Shown: positions 16,381 through 26,068, numbered from the stretch's first letter. The stretch: 64,000 nt of DNA from 21-14-0-10-47-8 sp966211795 (GCA_966211795.1 CBIHNW010000008.1:130221-194220), one strand, 5' to 3'. Numbers and translations: made by a program. The notes: generated by a model not told the origin, from the sequence alone.

Positions 16381-17184
16381 TTACGGAAGAAAGAAATCGA
16401 TTCTGAAGACAACCAGCTCCTCGGGTTTCGAGGGGCCCGCGACTTTGCTGAATTCGCGAATCCATTCACTGATTTGAATCCGAAGCCGGTCGATGTCGCT
16501 TTTTTTAAGGCTCTGAACCACCGAGTAATGAATTGATTCGCTGCGCCCCAGTTGGACGTTCTGTTGCGCCTTGGAAAGCCAGTTGGCCTGCAGGGGAATA
16601 TTCAGGGGCGACTCTCGGGGAAGGTGAATATCGCCGGAGAGCCAAACCCACCGGGCGCGCTCTCGTTTGATCAGGTTCATGTCGGCAAGCTTCTGGCAAA
16701 CAGCTTCGATTTCGGCTTCTCGCAGTCCCCACCGCTGAGCCATGGCTTTGGCTGTCTGCAGTTCAGGAATGCTGGTCGCGATGTGGATGGCGGCATAAAG
16801 CCAGCTGGAGTAATACAACGGCTCATTGCCCAGGTCTTTTTGCACCTGAACCTGTAAGTTGCTGACTTGATTTTTCAGTTCGAAATAATCCTTATGGCGC
16901 CTTTCGATGTCCTGATGCAAATGCGAGCGAAAGTTTCTCGAGGCCGAACGCTCGTATTCAACCATCAGTTTCAAGTATTCGCGCTCATCCGGAAGGTGTT
17001 GCAAAAATTCTGAGATACCAAAGGTTTGGTCCGGGGTGAGATGTTGAGATCCATTGAGAACTTTGGAGAGATAGGGGCGGTGGCATCCGGCGCCTTCGGC
17101 CAGCGAGGTGATGGAGATGTTTTCTTCATACACCAAATGAAACAGATATTTTTTGTAATCTTTAAAATAATAAACGGATTTCAT
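16381..17184 (-). CDS. TIGR02147-family (DUF4423) regulator-like protein
   Basis: 267 residues. The protein starts MKSVYYFKDYKKYL; the N-terminal region contains a short helix-turn-helix-like segment (ITSLAEGAGCHRPYLSKVLNGSQHLT) and then the FLxxLPxExEYLxLMVEYERS element that marks TIGR02147 proteins, which are abundant in Fibrobacter and Bdellovibrio relatives. The C-terminal half is the DUF4423 part. Start 17184 follows GAGGGCTGG; an upstream TTG seven codons earlier has no SD. Predicted cytosolic DNA-binding regulator. It lies 53 bases upstream of the 765-aa secreted gene on the same strand and may control it. Confidence 0.78.
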   Translation of the reverse strand: MKSVYYFKDYKKYLFHLVYEENISITSLAEGAGCHRPYLSKVLNGSQHLTPDQTFGISEFLQHLPDEREYLKLMVEYERSASRNFRSHLHQDIERRHKDYFELKNQVSNLQVQVQKDLGNEPLYYSSWLYAAIHIATSIPELQTAKAMAQRWGLREAEIEAVCQKLADMNLIKRERARWVWLSGDIHLPRESPLNIPLQANWLSKAQQNVQLGRSESIHYSVVQSLKKSDIDRLRIQISEWIREFSKVAGPSKPEELVVFRIDFFLP

Positions 17185-17472
17185 CCAGCCCTCGGTTTTA
17201 CTCAAGATTAAGGTGCCTGGAATGCCGATTCAAGCGCGACTTTTGTTACAACGTTCGATCTTTGGACATGTGTTTGTGGCGGCGTCCGCATCTTGTTGGA
17301 ATAACTGGATATTTTAATTCGTAATAAATTATTACGATATCGATCCTTTTGAATACTTTTGAGAATCGTGAAGTCAAATGAATGGTGGCATATTCACTGG
17401 CAAGTGAAAAACAATCGTTTACTCGAAACGAGACAACAATCAATAAAGGGAATCATTTCCCGGGAGAAAGAT

Positions 17473-17778
17473 ATGAAAAATGTAATTTTTTTGATGGCAC
17501 TGGCTTTATCATCCATGGCATTTGCAGAGAGAAGTGACAGTTTCGTAAGTGTCAAGGCCCTGTCGGTTTGCTACAACGTCAGCGTGTTTCAAGCCGGCGA
17601 AATCGACTGTCCACATGATGCCATCGCTCTCAATCAGGTCAGCAACAACGATATTCGATTTTCATCCGTTTGCCACCGAGATGAGGCAAATGAATGCTCC
17701 GAATTCGGGAAGGGTGAGCACTATATTTTGAAAACAGAAGTGTTCGTCCGCAAAAGTGCGCTCGGAGCTCAGCAATAA
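17473..17778 (+). CDS. Small secreted cysteine-containing protein
   Basis: 101 residues starting MKNVIFLMALALSSMAFA, a clear Sec signal peptide, with GGGAGAAAG as ribosome site. The mature part (~83 residues) has four cysteines suited to two disulfides (VCYN, IDCPHD, SVCHRD, NECSEF). No family recognised. The 267 bases upstream of it are A/T-rich and likely hold its promoter; nothing else is evident there. A terminator copy follows directly. Confidence 0.65.
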   Translation: MKNVIFLMALALSSMAFAERSDSFVSVKALSVCYNVSVFQAGEIDCPHDAIALNQVSNNDIRFSSVCHRDEANECSEFGKGEHYILKTEVFVRKSALGAQQ

Positions 17779-17800
17779 TTGAAAGATATATAAAAGGAAA

Positions 17801-17846
17801 GAGCCCTCTTCAAAAAGCCGGTCTTAGGATCGGCTTTTTTCTTTTC
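17801..17846 (+). terminator. Terminator cassette, copy 2
   Basis: Exact 46-base duplicate of 13949-13994, again between convergent genes (the small secreted protein and the transglutaminase gene). It contains the same AAAAGCCG/CGGCTTTT stem, loop and T-tract. Confidence 0.85.
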
Positions 17847-17895
17847 CGGCCCGAAGCCGCTCGGCCCGGATCCATCAAGCCACGACTCTTTCCAA

Positions 17896-19812
17896 TCATT
17901 TCTGCAAAACCTGGATCTCGACCCATTTGCGTTGCAGGTCCGCCAGCTCCGCTTTCAAAGATTCCTCTTCGATGCTTTCGCGGTAGAAAACCCGTTCGTA
18001 CAAATCGGCTACCTGCTTGTAAAAAGTGGGCGGACCAAAAAGATGTTTCGGTGCGGTTGCCAGGATTTGCAGGGGCGCAAGACTTGAAAGATCCTGATGG
18101 GTCGCCTCTTCTTCGGCACTCTTGATTTCCTGAACCAACAACGAGAGCTGACTTTGGCGACGCTGGTGCTGTCGATTTCGAGGGGCGAGCATCCAATTGC
18201 GCAACAAGCGCAGAAGAAAGAACAAGGTCAAGATGCCGACCGCGAAAAAGAAGATCTGCGGCAGCATTTGCTTCATCGCCAGCGACTGGGATTTTTGATC
18301 AAAGTCGATCAGGAACGTCGTCCATCGGTAATTCAAGGCCTCGTAAACGTCGATGCCTTCGTCGATCATCTCGGTCCAGCTTTTTTCGCGGGATCTCGAA
18401 AATTCGATGGTCGATGCCCATGTTGTCGGGTCGACCCGCAACCAGTTGCTGCCGGTCCAAACTTCGACCCAGGCGTGCGCATTTTTCTGGGTCACTCGCC
18501 AGAATCGTCCCAAAGGGTTGTATTCAGCACCTTGATAACCCGAGATCACTCGCGCCGGGATGCCCAAAGCGCGGGCCACGGTGGCATAGGCGCCGGCATA
18601 GTGTTCGCAGAATCCGCGGCGGCGATGAAACAGGAATTCATCCAGACCCTTCATGCTGCTGTAGGCACCAGGCTTTAAAGTGTAAACGAAATCAGCATGC
18701 GAAAAAAGCTCCCGCAGCTCCCGTCGGCGCGCGATGGGATCGGCAAATTCTTTTTTTGTTTTCTCGACCCACGCTTTGGTTTCGGCAGGGAGATAGGGAA
18801 CTTGCAGGTCCTTGTTCGTCGGCGGTTGCGTGTCGACAAAGGACCAAGACGATTGCGCGGTGAATCTTTGCGAATGCCCGACGGCAATCGAGCGTCGCCA
18901 AGCATAGTGTTCAAGCTGAATCGGTTTGCTTTCATCTGAAGCCAGGGTCGTCGTGGGATCCAGAGTGAAAATGTAAATGCCGCTGATGGGCTCTAATATC
19001 AATTCGTAATTCAGTCGACTGGTGGCGGTCGGCATGGGTGGTGGTTGCGAAGATTTGCTTTTCGGTAACGTCAGCGGATCTTTCCACGCCAATCCATCGG
19101 AATAGGTCAGCAGCGCGCCTTTCCAGTAAAGATCTTTCTCGTCGATATTTTCGCTCGGCGGGAAGGTCGCTCGAAACACAAGTTCGGTCGAGGACGCGAG
19201 ATCGGCGACTTGGCCAGGTTTCAAATCCGTCGTAAAACCCAGTCGGGCCGACGAAGGACCCGAACGATTCTGCGACATGGCCCACGGTAAAACAACCCGC
19301 GGGAAAACCAGGAATAAAACCAAAGCGATGGGCACCGCCGTCGCCATCACCGTGAAAATCACCGAGCGGGGAATTTTCCTTGGATCTTGCGAAAGCGCCC
19401 ACCACAAACTGATCATGCAAATCAGCTGCACGGGGAGCCAGTAAAGCTCAAGCCCGTAAAGGGGTTTTAAAGTGAGGAGCAAAAATCCCAACAACACCAA
19501 CATCAAGTGGTCACGGCGATTTTCGTAATCCATGACCTTAATCGCGGCAAGCCCCACCAGCAAAGAACTTGAAGCTTCCTGAGAAAAGATGGTGCGGTAC
19601 TGAAAAAAGATAAAACCGAAAAGAAGAAAGCTCAAGATGGTGGTGATCCTTCGCGAGAGCACGACGACCATGTTTTGGCTCGCAAGCCACTTCCACGCCC
19701 AAAGAATCAGGCAGAACAGAGAAACGAGGACGGGAACCTCGAGACAAGTCAAAAGTGTCAGGCCCGCTAAACTGAAAACCAAAGTGGGGCGTTGAAAAAA
19801 CGCATAATTCAT
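17896..19812 (-). CDS. Membrane transglutaminase-like protein, TgpA type (DUF3488)
   Basis: 638 residues. The first ~200 residues contain several membrane helices (DUF3488 part). A periplasmic transglutaminase-like domain follows, with catalytic Cys in RRGFCEHYAGAY, His in KNAHAWVEVW and Asp in RVDPTTW. A further membrane helix (FFFAVGILTLFFLLRLL) precedes a DUF4129-like cytosolic tail. This is the TgpA architecture known from Pseudomonas. ATG 19812 overlaps the DUF58 stop by four bases (ATGA). Last gene of the MoxR-DUF58-transglutaminase operon, ending at terminator copy 2. Substrate unknown. Confidence 0.88.
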   Translation of the reverse strand: MNYAFFQRPTLVFSLAGLTLLTCLEVPVLVSLFCLILWAWKWLASQNMVVVLSRRITTILSFLLFGFIFFQYRTIFSQEASSSLLVGLAAIKVMDYENRRDHLMLVLLGFLLLTLKPLYGLELYWLPVQLICMISLWWALSQDPRKIPRSVIFTVMATAVPIALVLFLVFPRVVLPWAMSQNRSGPSSARLGFTTDLKPGQVADLASSTELVFRATFPPSENIDEKDLYWKGALLTYSDGLAWKDPLTLPKSKSSQPPPMPTATSRLNYELILEPISGIYIFTLDPTTTLASDESKPIQLEHYAWRRSIAVGHSQRFTAQSSWSFVDTQPPTNKDLQVPYLPAETKAWVEKTKKEFADPIARRRELRELFSHADFVYTLKPGAYSSMKGLDEFLFHRRRGFCEHYAGAYATVARALGIPARVISGYQGAEYNPLGRFWRVTQKNAHAWVEVWTGSNWLRVDPTTWASTIEFSRSREKSWTEMIDEGIDVYEALNYRWTTFLIDFDQKSQSLAMKQMLPQIFFFAVGILTLFFLLRLLRNWMLAPRNRQHQRRQSQLSLLVQEIKSAEEEATHQDLSSLAPLQILATAPKHLFGPPTFYKQVADLYERVFYRESIEEESLKAELADLQRKWVEIQVLQK

Positions 19813-20756
19813 TTCAGCCCCTTGGTTGACATCAGGGCCAGATGTTCCATGCATTTTCGCCAATGAGCATAGCCACGTCCGCGGCCCGAATTCCAGGCGC
19901 CGATGCGCAGGCTGTAATCAGAGCTTTGTTTTTCGGCCGTATCCACCCATAAAGCCAACTGGGAAATGCGTTCTTCGGCGTTCGTCAGATGAGCGGTGTC
20001 ACTCCACTCGAATGCCAATTGCATCGAGGATTCTTCTTCAAAACGACGGATCAAAAGTTTCTGCGCGCGCTGCGAGGCCCGCCAATCAATTCGTCGCGGC
20101 CAATCGCCACGCTGAAAGGGACGAAGATCGTAAAACAATCCCTGCTTGTCGACCGCTTTGTCGCCAATCGCGCTCGGGGGAAATGCGACATTTCCACGTC
20201 GTGCCGGAAACACCAGAATTTCCTGATGCGAGCGCTGAATTTTCCACGACCGCAAAAGACCAAAAGGATATGAGCTTTCGACGGTGAGCGCGGGAAGCTT
20301 CTGCAAGCCCCTTTTTCGAGGTGTCCAGGAAATAGAAAGAAACAGGGTGTTGGGCGCAAGCGACAGGCCCGTTTTTTCAGAATTCCAACGCAGAGAGGTT
20401 TGGTAAATCGGTTTGTCTTTCAAAGTTTTCAGGTAAATCTCGACCCAATTGGCTTCATTCGCGAAACAGTCCGTGGTTTTGATTTCATCCAGGCGCACGC
20501 GGTGAATATTCAAGTTGGTGTAGAACATACTGGCCAAGGCGATTGAAATTTCCGAGAAGACAAAAAGGTAAATCAAATTGTTCTGCGACGCGATCGCCAT
20601 GATCAGCTGAATAAAAGCCAAAGATCCGAATGCGAATCCGAAGCCGGTCGGAAAAATAAAGGGTCTTTTCGTCGCCCCCGTGATGCCGGTTTTAGATCGG
20701 AACCACTGTGGACGCTTGAAGAGTCGAAGCAAAGCTTCGGCCTTGGCGTATGCCAT
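19809..20756 (-). CDS. DUF58 domain membrane protein
   Basis: 315 residues. Two membrane helices near residues 35-80, then a cytosolic or periplasmic beta domain and the DUF58 signature DLRPFQRGDWPRRIDWRASQRAQKL (about 215-240), which continues into a vWA-like fold. DUF58 proteins accompany MoxR ATPases. The ATG overlaps the moxR end by 65 bases but has a strong ribosome site (GGGGGATT), so the overlap looks real. Confidence 0.88.
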   Translation of the reverse strand: MAYAKAEALLRLFKRPQWFRSKTGITGATKRPFIFPTGFGFAFGSLAFIQLIMAIASQNNLIYLFVFSEISIALASMFYTNLNIHRVRLDEIKTTDCFANEANWVEIYLKTLKDKPIYQTSLRWNSEKTGLSLAPNTLFLSISWTPRKRGLQKLPALTVESSYPFGLLRSWKIQRSHQEILVFPARRGNVAFPPSAIGDKAVDKQGLFYDLRPFQRGDWPRRIDWRASQRAQKLLIRRFEEESSMQLAFEWSDTAHLTNAEERISQLALWVDTAEKQSSDYSLRIGAWNSGRGRGYAHWRKCMEHLALMSTKGLK

Positions 20757-21606
20757 GGAATCCCCCTAATCGGTGACCAAGAACCGGAATCAAAACGGCT
20801 TGCACATCTTCGGGTCTGGTGAAATCCCGTTCTTCAAGATAAGCGTGCGCTTGCGCCGCGCGAATCAAAGCCAGTCCCGCGCGCGTCGAAAGCGGTAGCC
20901 ACTGGGTTTTGGCGTTACGAGAACCCGACAGCAAGGCGCTGACGTAGGTCGCCACTTTTTCAGAAACCTTCACCTGCCGAACGGCGGCCTGGATGTCTAA
21001 AAGTTCGGGACCGGAGAGCAAGGGTTTTAGATCTTTCAACTTTTGTTGCGGATCCGCCTGCGAAAAAATCTGCACTTCGACTTTGGGTTCGGCATAGTTC
21101 AGTTCAAGACTCATTAAGAAGCGATCGATCTGGCTTTCCGGCAAGGGGAAAGTTCCGGATTGGTGATGCGGATTCTGGGTCGCGATCACCAAAAACGGTT
21201 TCGGCAGTTCGTGAACGGTGCCGTCGATCGAAACTTCGCCTTCTTCCATCGCTTGCAGCAAAGCGCTCTGGGTGCGGGGAGAGGCGCGGTTCAATTCATC
21301 GGCCAAGATCAGCGGCGCGAACAGGGGGCCGGGATGAAAGTGAAACTTCTGATCGCGCGGATCAAAAATCGGCGAGCCCAAAATATCCGAAGGCAGAAGA
21401 TCGATCGTGAACTGAATGCGATGGGAATCAAGACCCAAAAGTCTCGCCAGCGTTTTCACCAGCGTCGTCTTTCCCACCCCGGGAACGTCTTCGATCAGCA
21501 GATGTCCGCCGGCCAGCAGGCAAGTGATGGCCTGGCGAATTTCCGTTTGTTTTCCCAACACGATCTGGGACGCGGCTTCGGTGATACCTTGAATTTTTGC
21601 TCGCAT
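20692..21606 (-). CDS. MoxR-family AAA+ ATPase
   Basis: 304 residues. Walker A EDVPGVGKTTL, Walker B LILADELNRASP, sensor 1 ATQNP, and the PLPESQIDRF box are all present. MoxR proteins act as chaperone-like ATPases with vWA/DUF58 partners to assemble or activate envelope components. ATG 21606 is chosen (MRAKIQG) as the upstream 15 codons start from a weak codon and lack an SD. First gene of a three-gene operon with overlapping reading frames. Confidence 0.92.
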   Translation of the reverse strand: MRAKIQGITEAASQIVLGKQTEIRQAITCLLAGGHLLIEDVPGVGKTTLVKTLARLLGLDSHRIQFTIDLLPSDILGSPIFDPRDQKFHFHPGPLFAPLILADELNRASPRTQSALLQAMEEGEVSIDGTVHELPKPFLVIATQNPHHQSGTFPLPESQIDRFLMSLELNYAEPKVEVQIFSQADPQQKLKDLKPLLSGPELLDIQAAVRQVKVSEKVATYVSALLSGSRNAKTQWLPLSTRAGLALIRAAQAHAYLEERDFTRPEDVQAVLIPVLGHRLGGFHGIRQGRSFASTLQASTVVPI

Positions 21607-21853
21607 GGATGAAGACCTCGCTGTGATTTCGTATCGGAAAAATCGCGACAAAAAGAAAGGCGACTGGACCGGGAAAGGGCCTGTTTTTTAGAGAGAAAAC
21701 GAGGCTCGCCCGAGAACGTCGCGGCCCGTTTGGGCCTTTGGTCGAGACTTGCGGAAAAAGAGTGCGAAGGTCGAGTCTTGTCTGTGAAGGTGGCACCGAG
21801 CGCGAGGAAGGCCCGGGCTTTGCCTTTGCCGCCAAATCATGGCAGTCTAGGAT

Positions 21854-22654
21854 ATGTCTTTAACCTGTCCCCGATGTGGAAATTCCTTAGAACAAGATTT
21901 TGGTGTGATCACCTGCGGTCGCTGTCACACGGTTTTGTTCATCGATATGGAAGGCCAAGTGCAACTGGCCAATGCCGAATCAGCTGCGTCACCAGACAGC
22001 TCCACCACCGGCGACGATCGCTCAAGCTCCGGCGCTTCGGCGGATGCGGGTCAATACGGAAGCGGCGGCACTGATAGCTTTGATTCAAATCCCGAGGCCT
22101 CGCCAGAATTTTCTTCTGACGCTGATCCGGCGATGCCTTCGTGGCAACCTTCGCAGGATTCAACATCCAGCGGCTCATTCGACGCACAAGAAAACGGCAA
22201 CGGATTTGCCTCCAAATCTTCAGGCGAAGGCTTGACCGCAGAGTCTGCCAATATTGCTGTTGACGGCGAATCTGCCAATGACAGTGCTCGCGATGAAGTG
22301 ACAAATGATGCTTTCGGTGGCGAATCTGCAAACGGCGGTTTCTCAGCTGCCTCCGTACCGCAATCTGCGAGCGAAGGTCTTTCCGAAGTCAGCGATTTCG
22401 GGAACAACGAACAAGACTTCGGAGCTTTGTCTTACACTCTCCTGATTGAGAACATCGATACCGGTGACATTCGAAATAAATTGGCCGAAGCATTGACAGA
22501 CAGCAAATTTCAATGGGATGTGGTCGAGCTGTTGCAAAAAATTGAAAAAGGCCGATTGGAAATTTCTCAGCTCAATCCGGTGAAAGCCAGCATTCTGGTT
22601 CATCGCCTGCAAGAAGTTCCCGTTCGTGTCAGTTGGAACCAAAAACTTTTATGA
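21854..22654 (+). CDS. Zinc-ribbon protein with low-complexity linker, upstream of hflX
   Basis: 266 residues. The N-terminal zinc ribbon has CPRCGNSL and CGRCHTVL (Cys5/8 and 21/24). A ~150-residue Ser/Ala/Asp/Glu-rich disordered linker with repeated ES.N units follows, then a compact ~85-residue C-terminal domain (ALSYTLLIENIDTGDIRNKL... onward) ending VRVSWNQKLL. I do not recognise the C-terminal domain. The stop overlaps the hflX start by four bases (ATGA), implying tight coupling to the GTPase, perhaps in stress-related ribosome rescue; that link is inference. Confidence 0.68.
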   Translation: MSLTCPRCGNSLEQDFGVITCGRCHTVLFIDMEGQVQLANAESAASPDSSTTGDDRSSSGASADAGQYGSGGTDSFDSNPEASPEFSSDADPAMPSWQPSQDSTSSGSFDAQENGNGFASKSSGEGLTAESANIAVDGESANDSARDEVTNDAFGGESANGGFSAASVPQSASEGLSEVSDFGNNEQDFGALSYTLLIENIDTGDIRNKLAEALTDSKFQWDVVELLQKIEKGRLEISQLNPVKASILVHRLQEVPVRVSWNQKLL

Positions 22655-24084
22655 CCATTTCCGTTCAGCCCCAGATCCAAAAAGCCGTCTTGATTGCTCT
22701 GCAATTGCCGGGACAAACCGTCGCCGACGTTGAAAGCTCTCTGGCCGAGCTGACCCGATTGGTGACGACTTTGGGTTACCAAGTCATCGGCCAAGTGACT
22801 CAGAAACAAAGCTCGGAAAAAAAAGCGACCCTGCTCGGCGATGGAAAACTGGGCGAGCTGGCAACCTGGACGGGCGGCACCGGCAAAGTGGCGCCGATGG
22901 TTCAAGTGGTCAAAACCAAAGCGGCGCTGAAACGCGAAGCCCTCGAGCAAGAACGCGCCGAAGAGCTGGAAGCGGAAAATGAAGATTTAACCGACACGAC
23001 TGACGATCTCGCTGACAGCGATGAAGGCATGCACCAGGCGAAGGCGCCGAAAGAACAGGCCCAGATCGTCATCGCGGACTGTGACCTGACGCCCTCGCAG
23101 CTGCGAAATCTCGAGAGCGCCACCGGCGTTCAAGTTCTGGATCGCACCGGTGTGATCATCGAAATTTTCAGCCGCCACGCACGCACCAAAGCGGCCCGAT
23201 TGCAGGTTGAAATTGCCCGGCTGACATACGTGGCACCACGTCTGCGTGAAACCGGCGCCAGTGCCGACCGTCAAGGTGGTGGCGTCGGCAGCAAAGGTTC
23301 TGGCGAAACCAGTCTGGAATTGGACAAGCGTCACATCCGAGACCGCATCAAAGAGCTAAAGCAAGAGCTCGCCAGCATCGGCCACGAACATCAAATCCGC
23401 CGCGCCCGCCGCGAACAGGAAATCAGTGTCGCCTTGGTCGGTTACACCAACGCCGGAAAATCCTCGTTGATGCGGGCCATGACGGGCAGTGAAGTGCTGG
23501 TTGCCGATAAATTATTCGCGACCCTGGACACGACCGTGCGTCCGCTTTATCCAGAAACCAGACCCAAAGTTCTCTTGTCCGACACCGTCGGCTTTATTAA
23601 AAAGCTTCCGCATGATCTGGTCGCATCTTTCAAATCCACTTTGGATGAAGCGCTCAATGCTTCGTTGCTGCTTTTCACGGTCGATTCGTCGGATCCCGCT
23701 TTTCGCTCGCAGCTCGAGGTCACTCAGAAAGTTTTGGCCGAAGTCGGCGCCACCGATATTCCAAGCCTGCTGGTTCTAAACAAGCGCGATCGCCTGAAGC
23801 CGGAAGAGGCCGAGGCTCTGCGAAAAGAATTTCCCGAAGCCGTGATGATCTCGACCCGGGACAAAGATGATCTCAAGATGCTGCGCGATCAAATCATGGC
23901 GCATTTCGAAAGCGACATGGTCGATGAAGATCTCTTCATTCCTTATTCGACTCAAGGAGTGATCGGCGAAATCCGCGCCCGCATGCGCGTGCTCGGCGAA
24001 TCCTACACCGGCGAAGGCGTGACCCTGAAGGTCCGCGCCACCCCCGAAAGCCTGCAGTTCATCCAAAAAAAATTAAAGCCTTAA
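22651..24084 (+). CDS. hflX: Ribosome-associated GTPase HflX
   Basis: 477 residues. The N-terminal HflX domain (with the GDGKL.EL segment), a glycine hinge (GGGVGSKGSGETSLE) and a G domain with G1 GYTNAGKSS, G3 DTVGF and G4 NKRD. HflX splits stalled or heat-stressed 70S ribosomes. An insertion of ~45 mostly acidic residues (around 90-135, with EELEAENEDL and TTDDLADSDE) separates the two halves of the N-terminal domain and is not standard. Start ATG 22651 overlaps the preceding stop. Confidence 0.92.
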   Translation: MTISVQPQIQKAVLIALQLPGQTVADVESSLAELTRLVTTLGYQVIGQVTQKQSSEKKATLLGDGKLGELATWTGGTGKVAPMVQVVKTKAALKREALEQERAEELEAENEDLTDTTDDLADSDEGMHQAKAPKEQAQIVIADCDLTPSQLRNLESATGVQVLDRTGVIIEIFSRHARTKAARLQVEIARLTYVAPRLRETGASADRQGGGVGSKGSGETSLELDKRHIRDRIKELKQELASIGHEHQIRRARREQEISVALVGYTNAGKSSLMRAMTGSEVLVADKLFATLDTTVRPLYPETRPKVLLSDTVGFIKKLPHDLVASFKSTLDEALNASLLLFTVDSSDPAFRSQLEVTQKVLAEVGATDIPSLLVLNKRDRLKPEEAEALRKEFPEAVMISTRDKDDLKMLRDQIMAHFESDMVDEDLFIPYSTQGVIGEIRARMRVLGESYTGEGVTLKVRATPESLQFIQKKLKP

Positions 24085-24351
24085 TTTCTGCCGGCCAGAC
24101 TGTTGTCAGAGACATCCTCGTAAGCCTTAACCTCTCCGGTCAGACTGCCGCGAGAGCAGGGCATCTTCCTTGTCCTCCGAGTAAAAATTAGCCGTCAAAA
24201 CAATGATCAAACCGGAATTAAGAACATAAATCTTGTTTAGATATCGTAAAATTCACGGAACGAAAAAAACTTGGCTGTCATTTCGAAATTCACTCCTTTA
24301 TAGATCGAAGCACTCTTCGAGCTAAGGCCGGAGAGGTCGACCGGGGGGTTG

Positions 24352-25476
24352 ATGCAAACAAATTCATTTCAAAATTCATTCTTACTTCCGTATGAAGAGC
24401 TCAACATCGTGCCAACAGGCGTGAATGAATATCAGCTTCACACGCCTTGGCTGGCGTTGCAGACCAAGATCGAAGCGTCTTCGGCGACTCACCAAACATT
24501 GCGAGCTTTTTCACACAAGGATTATCAACACGTCGATTGGAAGATTCTTTCGGGTTTTCTGAAACAGATGAATCAACCTTGTTTCTATATTTCGCCAGAA
24601 CCATCGTCCGATTTTGGCAACGATCCACACCACAGTCTGATTCCTGCAAGCTCTCGTTTTGCGAGCGGCGAGAAAAGTAAGGCTCGTCAAGTTTTCGGCT
24701 TAAGAGCCAATTCTTTTGCAAATTCACAGTGGGCTTGGGATGAAGACGCGATTCTCGAATTCTCGAAGGTCGGAGAAGATCGGTACTCTCCACGCGCGCT
24801 CTTATCCGTCGTGCGACGCTATCATCTTCTGGATTGCGCCGAAAATGACCGGACCGCCGAGCTGTATGCGCGTTGCAAATCGGCCGCGGCCGTATCGGCA
24901 ACCGGTATTAAAAAGATGCTGGCGACAATTGTGTACCAAAATTATTTTGTCACCAAAAACTGCCAAGACAGTTTAGCTCCAGCAATGGCGAATTCCCAAT
25001 CCGCTGGATCCATCTTGGAAGATTTCATGAGTGACGAAGAAGGACACGATCTTTTGCTTCTCCGGGCTTTGACTTCGATGGGAGCCTCTGCAGAAGGCCT
25101 CTACCTCGCGGCCGGTACCGAGAACATCATGCGTTTGCTTCGCCAAATCGGCTCATGGCATTTTCTTTCATTTTGTCTTGCCATCGATTTTTTCGAAAAG
25201 CCGACGCTGCAGTCGGAAGATCCGCTGGCGCGTTTGCTCAAGTTCTTCCACTGCGATATCGCTGCCGATTGCCTGCAGAAACATAAAAACATCAATGATG
25301 GTGGCGATCATGACAGCATTTCGCTGGATCTGATCCAGCATCTGAAACCGATCTCGCGCGAAGATGCGCTGACCGCCATTCGCTTTGCGGAAATTTTGTC
25401 GGACGAGATGACTTCGGTCACCCGTGAATTGATTCCATTTTTAAATCAAGAGCAACAATCAACCAAACTGGCTTAA
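24352..25476 (+). CDS. Heme-oxygenase-fold protein, possible diiron enzyme
   Basis: 374 residues. The first ~125 residues are unlike anything I know. The C-terminal ~240 residues are all-helical with spaced acidic/His positions: ILEDFMSDEEGHD (about 225), IDFFEKP, and KHKNINDGGDHDSISLDLI (about 318). This E..EExxH / H..xD..H layout is that of the heme-oxygenase-like iron-containing redox (HDO/TENA) superfamily. The call is by pattern, not by a match. ATG 24352 follows GGGGGG. It forms an operon with a small secreted protein 13 bases downstream. The upstream 267 bases contain two short similar GGyCAGACTG-containing segments and no gene. Confidence 0.45.
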   Translation: MQTNSFQNSFLLPYEELNIVPTGVNEYQLHTPWLALQTKIEASSATHQTLRAFSHKDYQHVDWKILSGFLKQMNQPCFYISPEPSSDFGNDPHHSLIPASSRFASGEKSKARQVFGLRANSFANSQWAWDEDAILEFSKVGEDRYSPRALLSVVRRYHLLDCAENDRTAELYARCKSAAAVSATGIKKMLATIVYQNYFVTKNCQDSLAPAMANSQSAGSILEDFMSDEEGHDLLLLRALTSMGASAEGLYLAAGTENIMRLLRQIGSWHFLSFCLAIDFFEKPTLQSEDPLARLLKFFHCDIAADCLQKHKNINDGGDHDSISLDLIQHLKPISREDALTAIRFAEILSDEMTSVTRELIPFLNQEQQSTKLA

Positions 25477-25489
25477 CAAAGGAGAGTCT

Positions 25490-25825
25490 ATGAAAAAAAG
25501 AACGATGATGATCGGAGCTATCTTAGGTGCTTCTATCGCCCACGCCGGCCCGAAAGCGGACCAGTATTTGAAAGATCAAACTGGCAGCAATCAAAGATCG
25601 GCAAATGAATTGTGCCTGAAGGTCGACACTTATTCGGTCGGCATGATCGGACCTAGCGCTCATTATGAACCATCACCTGTGGGCCTTGTGGTCGCAAGTG
25701 GTGTCAGCGCTCGCGATCTGGTGACATCTCCCAATATGGACAGTGGTGCCTGTGAAGATGGTTACATCAAAATCACCACCACCGCTCCCTTGATGTCTCT
25801 GCAACACGCTCCTGTTGGTCTTTAA
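25490..25825 (+). CDS. Small secreted protein next to the HO-like enzyme
   Basis: 111 residues with a Sec signal peptide (MKKRTMMIGAILGASIAHA) and AAAGGAG ribosome site. The mature ~92-residue chain has two cysteines (ELCLK, GACEDG) that may pair, a proline-glycine-rich middle and no recognised domain. It directly follows the heme-oxygenase-like gene and is closed by a terminator, so both genes make one transcript. It may be a substrate, partner or unrelated periplasmic protein. Confidence 0.6.
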   Translation: MKKRTMMIGAILGASIAHAGPKADQYLKDQTGSNQRSANELCLKVDTYSVGMIGPSAHYEPSPVGLVVASGVSARDLVTSPNMDSGACEDGYIKITTTAPLMSLQHAPVGL

Positions 25826-25837
25826 GACCTGGAAAAC

Positions 25838-25875
25838 GGAACCCTCTTAACACGTTGTTAGGGGGTTCCTTTCTC
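25838..25875 (+). terminator. Terminator of the HO-like operon
   Basis: Stem GGAACCC-TCTTAAC / GTTA-GGGGGTTCC followed by TTTC, directly after the small secreted protein gene. Confidence 0.75.
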
Positions 25876-26068
25876 GACGTTCAGATCCATCATCTCAATC
25901 CTGTCTCTGGCCCTGTTCTAGGGATTTTTGAGGTCAGGCCTTCTTTGATTAATAAGCCCTTGAAATCACAAAATTTTTCTTAAAAGCGCAAAATTGTCCT
26001 GGTTTTGATCAGATCGACAGTGCTTCGAAAATGCTTAAATAACGGGCATAAAAAACCCGATTCCCCCT

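Noticed and set aside
17896..21606. MoxR-DUF58-transglutaminase operon as a novel system
   Set aside because: This arrangement is a well-known conserved gene set; nothing unusual in its members.
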